The notes under the pieces were generated by a model, which made no database searches, was not told the DNA's origin, and saw only the letters and a program-made list of their open reading frames with translations. Shown here piece by piece: positions 51,237-60,867 of a DNA stretch of 64,000 nt. This DNA comes from Candidatus Brachythrix odensensis. GTDB lineage: Bacteria; Chloroflexota; Anaerolineae; J036; Brachytrichaceae. The stretch is from the NCBI GenBank assembly GCA_016714465.1, contig JADKDT010000011.1, positions 1-64,000 of the forward strand, given 5' to 3'. A program made the position numbers and the translations under genes. Numbering within the stretch: the first letter of the stretch is position 1; each line of letters opens with the position of its first letter.

Positions 51237-52424
51237 CTAGATGCGCGCGTCCAGCATTGACGCGCGGAGGAGATGGGCGCGGTGGCGGGCGGGGTCGGCG
51301 GCTTCTGCCCGCAAGGCCGCATTGCGGCTCAGGCGCTCGCCCAGGTCGCGGGCGTTCATCCAGCGCGAGTTCTGGTCAGTGACTTGCTGCACGAGTTCGA
51401 GCGCCACCCGCCGTCGCTCGGTGGCGTAGGCATCAAGCAAGGCGTCGGCATCGCCGCCCTCGGCGATGGCGCCGAATGCGCCGGCCAAGGCATGCGCGTC
51501 GTGGATGCCGCTGTTCATCCCCATCCCGCCTGTTGGATTGTTGACGTGGGCGGCGTCGCCGGCCAGGACGACCCGCCCGCGCCGGAACGTGTCGGCCACC
51601 CGCCGATGCACGGTGTAGGTCGAGCGATGCAGGATCGGGACCGGCCCGGTCTGAATGCCGATCAGATGGGCGAAACGGTTTTGGATGGCGTTGTCCGTTA
51701 ACGCAAGGTCTTCGTCCTCATCTTCGGCCAGGCGGAACACCACCCGCACGACTTCCGGGAGTCGCATCAGGATCACCCACTCATGCGGGTCGAAGATGTA
51801 GCTGACCGGCCCCATGCCCGGGAAAATAGGTGTGAAGTCAAAACGTGTGGCGATCAGCAGGAAGCGATCGGTGTAGGTCGCGCCGTCAAAGCTCAGCCCC
51901 AGACCTTTTCGCACCGCGCTGCGCGCGCCATCGGCCCCGAGGAGATACTCGCTGATCTCCGTGCGCGGCCCGCCGGGCGTGGCGAAGGCCGCAACAACCC
52001 CATCCGGCCCCGCCTCAAAACCGGTCAGCGCATGCTCAAAGCGCACGTCGGCCAGGCCCGTGGCGCGCAACGCTTCGAGCAGGATCGGCGTGACGGCGCT
52101 CTGCGGGCACTGGAGCCGAAAAGGGAAGGGCGTGTCGCCGGTGATCCGGGCGTACTCGAACTCGGCTACCCGGGTCCGCGTCTCACGTTCCCAGTACTGC
52201 AGACGGTCGACCCGGAAGCCTTTGGCGACGATGGCATCGGCGACGCCCCATTCGCGCAGCATCTCAAGCGTGGGCGGGTGCCAGGTGCTGGCGCGCGCCT
52301 CACTGCCGAGCCCGGGCTGGGCCTCGCGCACCCGCACCGCGAGGCCGCGGCGGGCCAGCGCCAGGGCGAGCGACAGGCCAACTGGCCCGGCGCCGGCGAT
52401 GAGGATCGAGGGTAACTTGATCAT
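51237..52424 (-). CDS. FAD-dependent aromatic monooxygenase (UbiH/PheA class)
   Basis: A 395-residue class A flavoprotein hydroxylase. The ADP-binding motif is ILIAGAGPVGLSLALALARRG, the DG motif is EYLLGADGARSAVRKGLGL, and the second FAD motif is VVLAGDAAHVNNPTGGMGMNSGIHDAHAL. It would hydroxylate a phenolic or quinone-like substrate with NAD(P)H. It is complete and stands alone between two palindromes. Confidence 0.9.
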   Translation of the reverse strand: MIKLPSILIAGAGPVGLSLALALARRGLAVRVREAQPGLGSEARASTWHPPTLEMLREWGVADAIVAKGFRVDRLQYWERETRTRVAEFEYARITGDTPFPFRLQCPQSAVTPILLEALRATGLADVRFEHALTGFEAGPDGVVAAFATPGGPRTEISEYLLGADGARSAVRKGLGLSFDGATYTDRFLLIATRFDFTPIFPGMGPVSYIFDPHEWVILMRLPEVVRVVFRLAEDEDEDLALTDNAIQNRFAHLIGIQTGPVPILHRSTYTVHRRVADTFRRGRVVLAGDAAHVNNPTGGMGMNSGIHDAHALAGAFGAIAEGGDADALLDAYATERRRVALELVQQVTDQNSRWMNARDLGERLSRNAALRAEAADPARHRAHLLRASMLDARI

Positions 52425-52458
52425 GCTGATTCACACGAGCAGCTATTCTAAACATCCT

Positions 52459-52503
52459 GCGCGATCACCCTCCCCGCGCGAAGCGCGGGGAGGGTGATCG
52501 CGC
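52459..52503. repeat. Perfect palindrome upstream of the sugar transporter
   Basis: GCGCGATCACCCTCCCCGCG plus C, loop GAA, 21-bp perfect arms. Separates the monooxygenase gene from the divergent promoter below. Confidence 0.85.
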
Positions 52504-52517
52504 CACCAACTGCCGGC

Positions 52518-52649
52518 TTACTAAACTGGTTGACAAAGATAGATTTTAGTGGTATAGATTGAGCTAATTCGGCGCCGGCCCACCAGTCTTTACGATCTGG
52601 GGCACGGCGCTCTTTCGTGCAGGGAGGTGGTTTATCGCTAGTTTAGTAA
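52518..52649 (+). promoter_or_regulatory. Paired inverted operator half-sites flanking the transporter promoter
   Basis: TTACTAAACT at 52518-52527 and AGTTTAGTAA at 52640-52649 are exact inverse copies 112 bp apart. One lies just upstream of the -35 box and the other in the leader, a layout suited to repressor looping. Confidence 0.5.
52530..52558 (+). promoter_or_regulatory. Sigma-70-type promoter for the sugar ABC operon
   Basis: TTGACA (52530-52535), 17-bp spacer, TATAGA (52553-52558): a near-consensus housekeeping promoter. A leader of roughly 230 bases would precede the first gene; no other gene is seen in 52425-52797. Confidence 0.75.
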
Positions 52650-52797
52650 AACCTAACCCCATGTGCGTCATGGATATGTGAGCAAAGCTACCACGAGGTG
52701 GCGCGGTCCGCAAGGTGAGCCTCGTCTCGTGCAGCTTCTCAGTTCCGTCTGGCCGCAAGGCCAGCATGTGTTCGAGAAACAAAAGAGGAAAGAGGAA

Positions 52798-54108
52798 ATG
52801 AACAAGAAGATTGCCCTTGGATCGCTGTTGCTCGTGAGCAGCCTGATCCTGTCGGCTTGCGGCGCTGCCGCGACGCCGACCGCCGTTCCCCCCAAGCCGA
52901 CCGAAGCGGCGAAGCCGGCCGCCACCGCGGTCCCTGCGGCGACCGCCGTGCCCGCCAAGCCGACCGACGTCCCCAAGCCGACCGCTCCCCCGCCGACCGC
53001 CACGCCGAAGCCCGTCGAAGTGACCTTCTGGCATGCGTATGGCACCGGCAGCGCCGAGGAAGTTGCGATGGGCGAGCTGGTCAAGACAGCCGCCGCGTCG
53101 CCTGATCTGGCCGGGATCAAGATCAACGTGCTGCAGATCCCGTTCAACGATATCTTCAACAAGTACCGCACGGACGTCGCCGCCGGCGGTGGCCCGAGCA
53201 TGTTTATCGCGCCGAACGACAGCCTGGGCGATGACGCCCGCGGCAAGCTGATCGCCGACATCACCGACCTGGCCAAGGGCAAGTTGGAAGGCTATGGCAA
53301 GCTGGCCGTCGAAGGCATGAGCCTCGAGGGCAAGCTGTATGGCATCCCCGAGTCGCTCAAGGCCGTGGCCATGTTCTACAACAAGGATCTGGTCAAGGAA
53401 GTGCCCAAGACCACCGACGACCTGCTGAAGGCCGTGCAGGGTGGCGCCAAGCTCAGCCTCTCGCTGGGTTGCTACCACCAGTGGGGCTTCTATAACGCCT
53501 TCGGCGCGAAGGTCTTCGATGACAAGTACGCGTTTGTCAACACGCCCGACAACCAGGCCAACCTGGCCGCCGCCTACAAGTACCTGAACGATTGGTGGGT
53601 GCTCGCCAAGAAGGCCGGCATCCCCAAGACCGACGGCGATGCCGCCGCCCCGTTCAAGGAAGGCAAGATTGGCGCGACATTCAACGGCAACTGGGCCCTG
53701 GGCGACTATCAGAAAGCCCTGGGTGACAAGCTCGGCGTGGCCGCGATTCCCGCCGGTCCGAAGGGCGTCGCCAACCCGCTCCTGGGTGTCGACGGCTTCT
53801 ACTTCAACCCGAATAACAAGGCTGACACCGCGCAGGCCGCGCTGAAGGTTGCGCTGTTCCTGAGCAATGCCGCCAGCCAGAAGACGATGGCTGAGAAGGC
53901 CGGCCACGTGCCTGCCCGCGCCGGCATCACCTACAACAACCCGCTGGTCAAGGCGTTCGAGGACACCTTCGCCAACGCCGTTGTCCGCCCGCAGTCAGTC
54001 TCGATGGGCAAGTACTGGGGCAACTTCTGCGGCGACGGGGACATCTGGGACAAGGGTGTCGCCCCGGCCGAGTTCGTAAAGAAGGCCTTCGAAGGCGCCG
54101 TTAAGTAA
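52798..54108 (+). CDS. Sugar ABC transporter substrate-binding lipoprotein (MalE-like)
   Basis: A 436-residue lipoprotein: signal ending LILSACG (Cys about 21), a Pro/Ala/Thr/Lys linker to about residue 75, then a family 1 extracellular binding protein (VEVTFWHAYGTGSAEEV, GPSMFIAPNDSLGDDA, YGIPESLKAVAMFYNKDLV, GKIGATFNGNWALGDY, NPLLGVDGFYFNP). GAGGAAAGAGG precedes the ATG. It is first in the operon with two permeases and ends before a stable hairpin, which commonly boosts binding-protein levels over permeases. Confidence 0.92.
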   Translation: MNKKIALGSLLLVSSLILSACGAAATPTAVPPKPTEAAKPAATAVPAATAVPAKPTDVPKPTAPPPTATPKPVEVTFWHAYGTGSAEEVAMGELVKTAAASPDLAGIKINVLQIPFNDIFNKYRTDVAAGGGPSMFIAPNDSLGDDARGKLIADITDLAKGKLEGYGKLAVEGMSLEGKLYGIPESLKAVAMFYNKDLVKEVPKTTDDLLKAVQGGAKLSLSLGCYHQWGFYNAFGAKVFDDKYAFVNTPDNQANLAAAYKYLNDWWVLAKKAGIPKTDGDAAAPFKEGKIGATFNGNWALGDYQKALGDKLGVAAIPAGPKGVANPLLGVDGFYFNPNNKADTAQAALKVALFLSNAASQKTMAEKAGHVPARAGITYNNPLVKAFEDTFANAVVRPQSVSMGKYWGNFCGDGDIWDKGVAPAEFVKKAFEGAVK

Positions 54109-54113
54109 GTTTG

Positions 54114-54143
54114 ACGGGCGGCCGTCCCGCCGCGGCCGCCCGT
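54114..54143 (+). terminator. Hairpin after the binding-protein gene
   Basis: ACGGGCGGCCG...CGGCCGCCCGT followed by TCCGTCTTTC, starting 5 bp after the stop. Weak T-tract, so probably partial termination or mRNA protection. Confidence 0.6.
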
Positions 54144-54161
54144 TCCGTCTTTCAGGACGAG

Positions 54162-54203
54162 GCGCAAGGAGCGACAGAATTTCGATTCTGCCGCTCCTTG
54201 CGC
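54162..54203. repeat. Second hairpin with TTCG loop
   Basis: GCGCAAGGAGCGACAGAAT-TTCG-ATTCTGCCGCTCCTTGCGC, one mismatch in 19 bp and a UUCG-type tetraloop. Lies between binding protein and first permease. Confidence 0.75.
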
Positions 54204-54237
54204 TATATTGACCCGATCCAATTCAAGAGCAGCGCAT

Positions 54238-55263
54238 ATGGCAACAACAACCCTCGGCGCGCGCAAGCCGACCCCTCGGCGAACCAAGGCGAATCAGCAA
54301 AATTACGCCTACCTGTATCTGATCCCGGCCTTTCTGGTTATGGCGGTGATCGCTTTCTATCCGCTGGTCTATCAATTTATTGTTTCGTTCACGGACTTCG
54401 CGACGAAGGACCTGCGGGGCGGCCTGCAGTCAGCGAATCTGAAGTTCATCGGTCTGCAGAACTACTCCGATATCGCGACCGGCGGCCTGCCGGTCCAGAA
54501 CTTCGAGTTCTTCCGGGTGCTCGCCTTCGACTTCTGGTGGGCGATTTCAAACGTTGCGCTGCATGTGCCCGCCGGCGTGCTGATCGCCGTACTGCTCAAC
54601 ACGCAGGGCTTGTGGTTCAAGAAGATTTACCGGGCGATCTACATTCTTCCGGTGGTCTTCCCCGCTATCGTCGTCGCCACCGTGTGGCGAAACATCTTTG
54701 ATTCGCAGTATGGGGCGATGAATCAGGCCCTGACCTCCATTGGACAGTTTTTCGGGGCGGTTGACCCCGTGCGGTTGCGCTGGCTCGAGGAATACTCCCA
54801 ACCCATCCCGTTTCTATTCCCGGGTGTTCCGCTGGTGTGGGCCTACTACGCGATGATGATCGCGAACTTCTGGTTGGGCTGGCCGTTCATGTGCGTAGTT
54901 ACGACCGGCGCGCTGCAATCCATCCCCAAGGAGTTGTATGAGGCGGCCGAGATCGACGGCGCGTCGGGGTCGCAGCAGTTCTGGAGCATTACGGTGCCCT
55001 TGCTTCGTCCGGCCATCGTCCCGGCCGCGGTGCTGGGCTTCAACACGACCTTCAACCTGTTCGGGCTGGTGTTCTTTATGACGGGCGGAGGTCCCGCCCG
55101 CGCGACCGAGCTGCTGGTGACTTTTGCCTATGACCTTGTGCGCAACCTGCGCCTGTATGGCCCAGCTGCGGCATTCTCGGTCATTATCTTTATCGTGTCG
55201 ACGATCATCTTCCTGATCACCAATCGAATCACCCGGGCGACCGAGTCCTACGATGCGGCATAA
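54238..55263 (+). CDS. Sugar ABC transporter permease (MalF-like)
   Basis: A 341-residue inner-membrane permease with six main helices. It starts at the ATG preceded by GAGCAGCG. The conserved loop that contacts the ATPase is ELYEAAEIDGASGSQQFWSI (EAA motif). An extended periplasmic loop lies between the first helices (QNYSDIATGG). Three bases separate it from the second permease. Confidence 0.92.
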   Translation: MATTTLGARKPTPRRTKANQQNYAYLYLIPAFLVMAVIAFYPLVYQFIVSFTDFATKDLRGGLQSANLKFIGLQNYSDIATGGLPVQNFEFFRVLAFDFWWAISNVALHVPAGVLIAVLLNTQGLWFKKIYRAIYILPVVFPAIVVATVWRNIFDSQYGAMNQALTSIGQFFGAVDPVRLRWLEEYSQPIPFLFPGVPLVWAYYAMMIANFWLGWPFMCVVTTGALQSIPKELYEAAEIDGASGSQQFWSITVPLLRPAIVPAAVLGFNTTFNLFGLVFFMTGGGPARATELLVTFAYDLVRNLRLYGPAAAFSVIIFIVSTIIFLITNRITRATESYDAA

Positions 55264-55266
55264 ATC

Positions 55267-56220
55267 ATGGTGACAACAACTTCAAACCCCGTGAAGCGCC
55301 TGCTGCGCATGAACACGTCCAACGAGAAGGGCGGGCGCGCTCTGTCGTTGGGCCGCCAGCTTTTCCTGCAGCTTCTGTGTATCCTGATCGGACTCACGGT
55401 GATGTTCCCGATCATGTACATTGTCACGTTGTCGTTGAGCTCGAGCGACTCGCGGCCATCGGCGCTCAACCTGATCCCGACTGAGTTCTCCACGGTGGGC
55501 TTCCAGAAGGTCCTGGACCAGCCCACGGCCAACCCGGTGACGTTTGCCGAACTGCTGCGGAATAGCCTGGCCCTGTCCCTGGGCGTGGCGTCGGCGGCGT
55601 TGCTGATCGCGGTCTCGGCCGCGTATGCGTTTGCGCGCTTCAAGTTCGCCGGCCGGCAGTTCCTGATGATGGCGGTCTTCTTCGTCATTCTCATGCCCGG
55701 CGTGGGTCTGAGCCTGCCGCTGTATCTGCTCTTCAATGGCGTCAGCATCGTTGATCCCGAATCTGGGCGGGTGGTTTTCAACCTGCGCAACTCGCTGGTC
55801 GGGGTAGGCATCGCGATGATCTCGGGCGCGCTCCCGTTTGCGATCTGGAACTTGAAGGGTTATCTCGACACGATCCCGAAAGAGCTGGAGGAAGCGGCGA
55901 CCATCGATGGCGCCTCGTTTAACCGGATCTTCTTTCAGATTGTGATCCCGTTGGCGGCGCCAGCCCTGGCGGTGACTTTCTTTCTGAGCTTCATGGGCAA
56001 CTGGCAGGAATTTGCGCTGTCGTGGCTGTTCCTGTCCAACCCGGGCGACTACACCCTGGCCATGACGCTCTACAACATGACTGGCCAGTACGCCACGCAA
56101 ATCCCATGGAATCGCTTCAGCGCGATGGCCATCATCGTCGCTGCGCCGGTGGCGCTGATCTATATTGCGCTGCAGAAGCAGATCGTGGGCGGCCTGACTC
56201 TGGGTGGTGTGAAGGGCTAA
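55267..56220 (+). CDS. Sugar ABC transporter permease (MalG-like)
   Basis: A 317-residue permease with six helices and the EAA motif ELEEAATIDGASFNRIFFQI. MalG-like features include AYAFARFKFAGRQFLMM and the C-terminal VGGLTLGGVKG, the tail that reaches toward the ATPase. No ATPase gene follows, so a shared MsmK-type ATPase encoded elsewhere is likely. Confidence 0.93.
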   Translation: MVTTTSNPVKRLLRMNTSNEKGGRALSLGRQLFLQLLCILIGLTVMFPIMYIVTLSLSSSDSRPSALNLIPTEFSTVGFQKVLDQPTANPVTFAELLRNSLALSLGVASAALLIAVSAAYAFARFKFAGRQFLMMAVFFVILMPGVGLSLPLYLLFNGVSIVDPESGRVVFNLRNSLVGVGIAMISGALPFAIWNLKGYLDTIPKELEEAATIDGASFNRIFFQIVIPLAAPALAVTFFLSFMGNWQEFALSWLFLSNPGDYTLAMTLYNMTGQYATQIPWNRFSAMAIIVAAPVALIYIALQKQIVGGLTLGGVKG

Positions 56221-56234
56221 ACGTTCCGGATTAT

Positions 56235-56290
56235 CCGAAAGCGGCATCCCCCGCCCCGGCGTGCGCCGGGGCGGGGGATGCTGTTTTCGG
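56235..56290. repeat. Palindrome after the sugar transporter operon
   Basis: CCGAAAGCGGCATCCCCCGC...CGGCG, 27-bp arms, two mismatches, TG centre. Probable operon end. Confidence 0.8.
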
Positions 56291-56350
56291 ATGCTGTCAG
56301 CCAACTGTCAGGCGCAACATGCGGGCGGGGGCATATAACCGAGCGACGCC

Positions 56351-58610
56351 ATGTTTCGCGCTGCGCCGTTCGCCCTGATCGCGCCCGCCTTCGCCGCCGG
56401 GGTGTGGCTGACGACCCAGTTCCCCCTACCGATCTGGGTGCTGGTCGCCGCTTTGGTTGGCGCGCTCGCCGTCTGGCGCATGGGCGCGCGCGCGGCAGCC
56501 GCGCTGATTGGCCTGATCGCCCTCGGAGCGCTGCGCACGCTTCCGGCCCTCCCGCCCGCCCGGGCGGCTTCGTTGGGCGTGGCCGAGGGGCATAGCGTCG
56601 CCATCGACGGTGTGGTTGACGATGACCCGGATGCGCGGCCCGCCTTTACCTACCTGCGCATTCGCATCACCCGCATCCTGGCTGATCTCGAGGACGTGTC
56701 GGCCGACCGTTTTGCGGGGGCCTCGGCCCCCGACCTTTCAGGTGTCGTGCTCGTGCGCGCCGATCCGGGCACGGCCTGGCGCTACGGCGACGCGGTCCGG
56801 GTGCTCGGCGTGCTGGAGGCCCCGCCCTTGCTCAGCGACTTCGACTATCGCGATTATCTCGCCCGCAAGGGGATCCTGGCCTGGATGCCGCGGACCGAGT
56901 CGTTGCAGCGGACGGGCCGGGATGTGGGCAACCCGCTCTACGCCGCGCTCATGGCTGCCCGATCGGCGCTGCGGCTGGCCTCGCAGCGCAGCATGCCCTC
57001 GCCCGAATCGGCCCTGTTGACAGGCATCCTGATTGGCGACGACAACGAGATCCCGCCCTTGATCCAGGAGGCATTCCGGCGAACCGGCACCTCGCACATC
57101 GTCGCAATTTCGGGCTTCAACGTCAGCATCGTCATCGCCCTGGTTGTGCCGGCGCTCAGCCGGCTGCTCAATCCGCGCCGAGCGGCCATCGTCGCCATCC
57201 CGGCCATCCTGGCCTACACCGTCATGGTGGGCGGCTCGGCCTCGGTCGTGCGCGCGGCCGGGATGGCGTTGATCGGGCTCGTTGGCCAGCTCCTGTGGCG
57301 GCGCGGTTTTACGGTGAATACGTTGTGCGCAGGCGCCGGGGCGATGCTGGCCGGCGATCCGCTCCTGCTCTTCGACGGCGGCTTCCAGCTCAGTTGCTCG
57401 GCCACTCTGGGGCTGGCCCTCTACTCGGATGCCTTCCAGCGCCGCGCGACGGCCTGGGTCGAGGCGCGCGTATCGGAGGGCGCAGGGCGCCGGTTTGCGC
57501 TGTCCGCGGCCGAGCCGCTTCTTACCACCCTGGCCGCGCAGGTGACGACCCTCCCGCTCATCCTGGCGAATTTTCATCAGGTCTCATTCGCCCTGCCGAT
57601 CACCAACACCTTGGTGCTTCCGCTCCAGTCCGGGGCGATGATCCTGGGTCTGGCCGCGGCCGGGATCGGGCTGGTATCGACCGAGCTTGCGCGCTGGGTG
57701 GCCCTCCCGGCCTATGCCCTACTGACGGCCACGCTGCGAGTGGTCGAGGCGACTTCACAGCTGCCGTTTGCGGCCATCCCGGTCTTTGGGTTCGAGACGC
57801 CCGCGGCATTGGGCTACGTCCTCGGGGTCGGCGCGTTGAGCGTCGTCGGCGCGCAGCCGGTCGCGTTTCGCAAGCGCCTGCGCGCCTGGCTTGCCAAGGT
57901 CGCCCGCCCCGGCGCCATCACGCTGGCCGTCCTGATCGGGTTGATCGTCGGCGCGGTGACGTTGTTGCAACGGCCGGATGGACGGCTGCACGTCACCCTG
58001 GCCGGCACGGGCGCCTATATTCAGACGCCCGAGGGACGCCAGGTTGTGTATTCCGGCGGAGGCGCGCTGCTGCCGGTGATCGGCCGGGCGATGCCGCTGT
58101 TCGACCGCGAGATCGATCTCTTCATCCTGCCCGACCGGACGGACAATGCGCGCGGGACCGCCCTGCCGTATCTGCAGCGTTATCGGATCGGCGCGCTGGC
58201 TCAGCCACCGCCATCCGGGCAGGCCGACGAGCCAACCGAAATGCTCGAAGCGCGACACGCCGGCTGGGACGCGGATCGAGCTCGAGCCGGGGTTGACCCT
58301 TACCCTCGAGACGCGGGCGGGCGGCGGTCTTCGCGCGCGGCTCAGCCATGGCCCAACGGTCTTCGAATTGGCCGGCTCGGGCGACCTGACCGATGGCGCG
58401 TTGACGCCGAACGCCATCGTCTTTGCCGCGGGCCGGGCGCGGGATGCTGCGCCGATCCTGACGGCCGAGCCTCCGCGCTGGCTGGTCTGGGCCGATGCGG
58501 GCGCCCCGCCGATCTCCGGTATCCCGGCCGCATTCCGGGCCATCCGCCTGCGCGACGCGGGGGTGGTTGAATTCGTGAGTGATGGGAAGACGGTCGTGCG
58601 CGTGCGGTAG
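56351..58610 (+). CDS. comEC: ComEC/Rec2 DNA-uptake channel with degenerate nuclease domain (single-base frameshift)
   Basis: A polytopic protein of about 752 residues after correction. An N-terminal membrane pair and OB-like domain are followed by the competence domain (LLTGILIGDDNEIPPLIQEA FRRTGTSHIVAISGFNVSI region, GGFQLSCSATLGLAL). The C-terminal metallo-beta-lactamase part is short: LHVTLAGTGAYIQTPEGRQV replaces the usual start and LFILPDRTDNARG stands where HxHxDH should be, so metal-dependent nuclease activity looks lost. The frame shifts at about 58246-58256 by one extra base, resuming as TPAGTRIELEPGLTLTLE. Confidence 0.85.
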
Positions 58611-58620
58611 TTGTTCGGGA

Positions 58621-58653
58621 ATCGATATCCCCGGCGTAGCCAGGGATATCGAT
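58621..58653. repeat. Palindrome between comEC and the regulator
   Basis: ATCGATATCCCCGG-CGTAG-CCAGGGATATCGAT, one mismatch. Its centre is nearly that of the palindrome split by the MITE at 60858-61220. Confidence 0.75.
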
Positions 58654-58696
58654 CATTGTCCCAAGCTGCTTACGCGCCGCCGCTATCATCCCCGCT

Positions 58697-60094
58697 GTGC
58701 GCGCCTCATCTCAATTGCTGGCCCTCATGCCTGAGCCTGATCCCACCGCCCTGGCCGAGACCCTGGTGGCCTTCGCCAACAGTGACGGCGGGACGATCGT
58801 GCTGGGCTTCACCGAGGCGGGCCACTCCATCGGGCGGATCATGCCCGAGGATGTCGAGAACGCCCTGCGGGCCGCGGCGGCCCGGACCGTGCCGCCGGTG
58901 CGCGCCTCGATCGAATCGGCCGACACGGCCGGGAGCGCCGCGCCCGTGATCCGCGTCCCGCGCAGCGCGGATCTGCATGCGCTAAACGACGGGCGTGTGC
59001 TGGTCCGGGTCGGCGGTGATAATCGGGCGTTGGGCGGCGAGGAGATCCGACATCTGGCCAACAGCAAGTCGGTCGGCGATTTCGAAGCCGAGACCGTGGC
59101 CGGGGCCAGCGTCGAGGACCTTGATCCGCAGATCATCGACGAATACATCGAGAAGCGCGAGGCCCGCATGCGGCGCAAGCTCAGCAGCACCCGGGAGCAG
59201 TTGCTCAAGGAAGTCGGCGCCCTTGATGCGCGCAGCCGCCCGACCGTGACCGGGGTGCTGCTGTTTGGGCGCAATCCGCAGGCTTTTCTGCCCCACAGCG
59301 GGGTGGTCTTTGTCAAATTTCCCGGGGTCGAAGCGCGCAGCGAGGAAGGCCGGGTGGGTTATGGCCGGCGCGAGGAGATCGGCGGCCCGCTCGCCCGGAT
59401 CGTCGAGAACACCTGGCGCATCGTCTACGAGGAGATGCGGGTTGGCGCGGTCGTGAAGGGCCTCGAGCGCCAGGAAGTGATGGAGTATCCCGAGACGGCT
59501 GTGCGCGAAGCGCTGGTCAACGCGGTCGCCCATCGTGACTACCGGCTCAAGGGGCGGCGGATCGAGATTCGCAAGTTCGCCGACCGGATGGAGATCACCT
59601 CGCCGGGCGGGCTGGCCGGTTATATCACCCTGGACAACATCATCGAGGAGCATTTTTCGCGCAACCCGCGCATGGTCCAGGGCCTGCTGCAGTGGGGCTA
59701 CATCGAAGAGCTTGGCTTTGGGATCGATCGGATGATCGAGGACTTGACCACGGCCGGCCACCCGCAGCCGAAGTTCACCGCCACGGCCTATGGCTTCACA
59801 GTGGCGATGTCCAACCATCGCGATCGACGCCCAAGCGTCGTTGTCACCCCGGCGCCGGTGGCCGGGACGGGCGGCTCGGTCCGCACGGCCAACACCCAGG
59901 CGGTCATCAACGAGCGCCAGGCCAGGGCTCTGACCTACATGCGCGACCACGGGCGGATTACCAACCGCGACTACCAGGCCCTGTGCCCCGATGTGACGCC
60001 TGAGACGCTCCGCTCCGACCTGGTCGACCTGGTCGAGAAGAACGTGGCCATGCGGGTGGGCGAGAAGAAAGGCACCTACTACATCCTGAAGTAA
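58697..60094 (+). CDS. AlbA_2/Schlafen-type ATP-binding transcriptional regulator
   Basis: A 465-residue protein with GTG start. N-terminal AlbA_2 (divergent AAA_4) domain: LAETLVAFANSDGGTIVLGF, with VPRSADLHAL and RVGGDNRALGGEEI. Middle GHKL-like ATPase C-domain: YPETAVREALVNAVAHRDY, GRRIEIRKFADRMEITSPGG, NPRMVQGLLQWGYIEELGFG. C-terminal winged helix: INERQARALTYMRDHGRITN, TLRSDLVDLVEKN. Such proteins are thought to regulate transcription; target unknown. Confidence 0.87.
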   Translation: MRASSQLLALMPEPDPTALAETLVAFANSDGGTIVLGFTEAGHSIGRIMPEDVENALRAAAARTVPPVRASIESADTAGSAAPVIRVPRSADLHALNDGRVLVRVGGDNRALGGEEIRHLANSKSVGDFEAETVAGASVEDLDPQIIDEYIEKREARMRRKLSSTREQLLKEVGALDARSRPTVTGVLLFGRNPQAFLPHSGVVFVKFPGVEARSEEGRVGYGRREEIGGPLARIVENTWRIVYEEMRVGAVVKGLERQEVMEYPETAVREALVNAVAHRDYRLKGRRIEIRKFADRMEITSPGGLAGYITLDNIIEEHFSRNPRMVQGLLQWGYIEELGFGIDRMIEDLTTAGHPQPKFTATAYGFTVAMSNHRDRRPSVVVTPAPVAGTGGSVRTANTQAVINERQARALTYMRDHGRITNRDYQALCPDVTPETLRSDLVDLVEKNVAMRVGEKKGTYYILK

Positions 60095-60100
60095 TCCCGC

Positions 60101-60830
60101 ATGCGCTATACCGCCAACGTCCAGGTCCGCAGCTATGAAGTCGGCGCGGATGGACTCCTCCACCACGCCCATATCGCGCTTTGTGCTGCACGCGGGCAAC
60201 CTCGTCACCAACGCTTTGGGCATGGGCGCGGCCTGGTACGAGTCAGAGGGGACTTTTTTCGTTGTGCGCGGCCTGCATCTCGAGTTCGAGTCGGGCGCGC
60301 GCGAGGATGAGACGCTGACCCTGACGACCTGGCTGAGCAGCGCCCGGCGCGTGCGCGGGCATCGCGAAGTCGCCCTGGCCTCGGCGGTCGATGGTCGGGC
60401 GATTGCCAACGCCCAGCTTGACTGGGTGTATGTCGACCGGGCCACGCTGGGACCGGCCCGCATGCCGGCCGACATGGTCGAGCGACTGAAGCTCGAGGAC
60501 GCGCACGCCTGCCGCGAGACCTGGGCCCCTGGGCAGCCCACGGGCGACGCCCGCGAAGCGCTGCGCGCCGCCCAGCACCACGAGCTCGACCAGTTACAGC
60601 ATTTGAACAGCGCGGTATATGTCGAATGGTTTGAGCAGGCCTGGTGCGAGGCGACTGGGCGGCTGCCGGCCGACATCCGCGGACATCAACTCGAGTATCT
60701 GCGTCAGGTGATGTTGGGCGAGCTCATGCGGATCGTCACCCAGGCGACGGATTCGGGCGTGTGGTCGCAGGAGATCCGCCACGCGGACACGGGCGAGCTG
60801 CGGGCGCGGAATTGGCTGATGGCGCGGTAG
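60101..60830 (+). CDS. Acyl-ACP thioesterase-like double hotdog protein (single-base frameshift)
   Basis: About 242 residues after correction. First frame: MRYTANVQVRSYEVGADGLL. Second frame: SRFVLHAGNLVTNALGMG, FFVVRGLHLEFESGAREDET, VDRATLGPARMPADM and a second hotdog with LDQLQHLNSAVYVEWFEQA. One extra base near 60165-60172 (CCC run) explains the shift. It begins 6 bp after the regulator's stop. It would release fatty acids from ACP or CoA. Confidence 0.78.
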
Positions 60831-60857
60831 TGTATTTGGCGGAGGCGACCCCACCCC

Positions 60858-60867
60858 GGCGTAGCCG
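60858..60867. repeat. Target-site duplication, left copy
   Basis: GGCGTAGCCG directly abuts the left end of the element at 60868. The identical 10-mer abuts its right end at 61211-61220. Confidence 0.8.

Noticed and set aside
58982..60676. 564-codon minus-strand frame
   Set aside because: Antisense to the AlbA/Schlafen regulator and the thioesterase, both with clear motifs.
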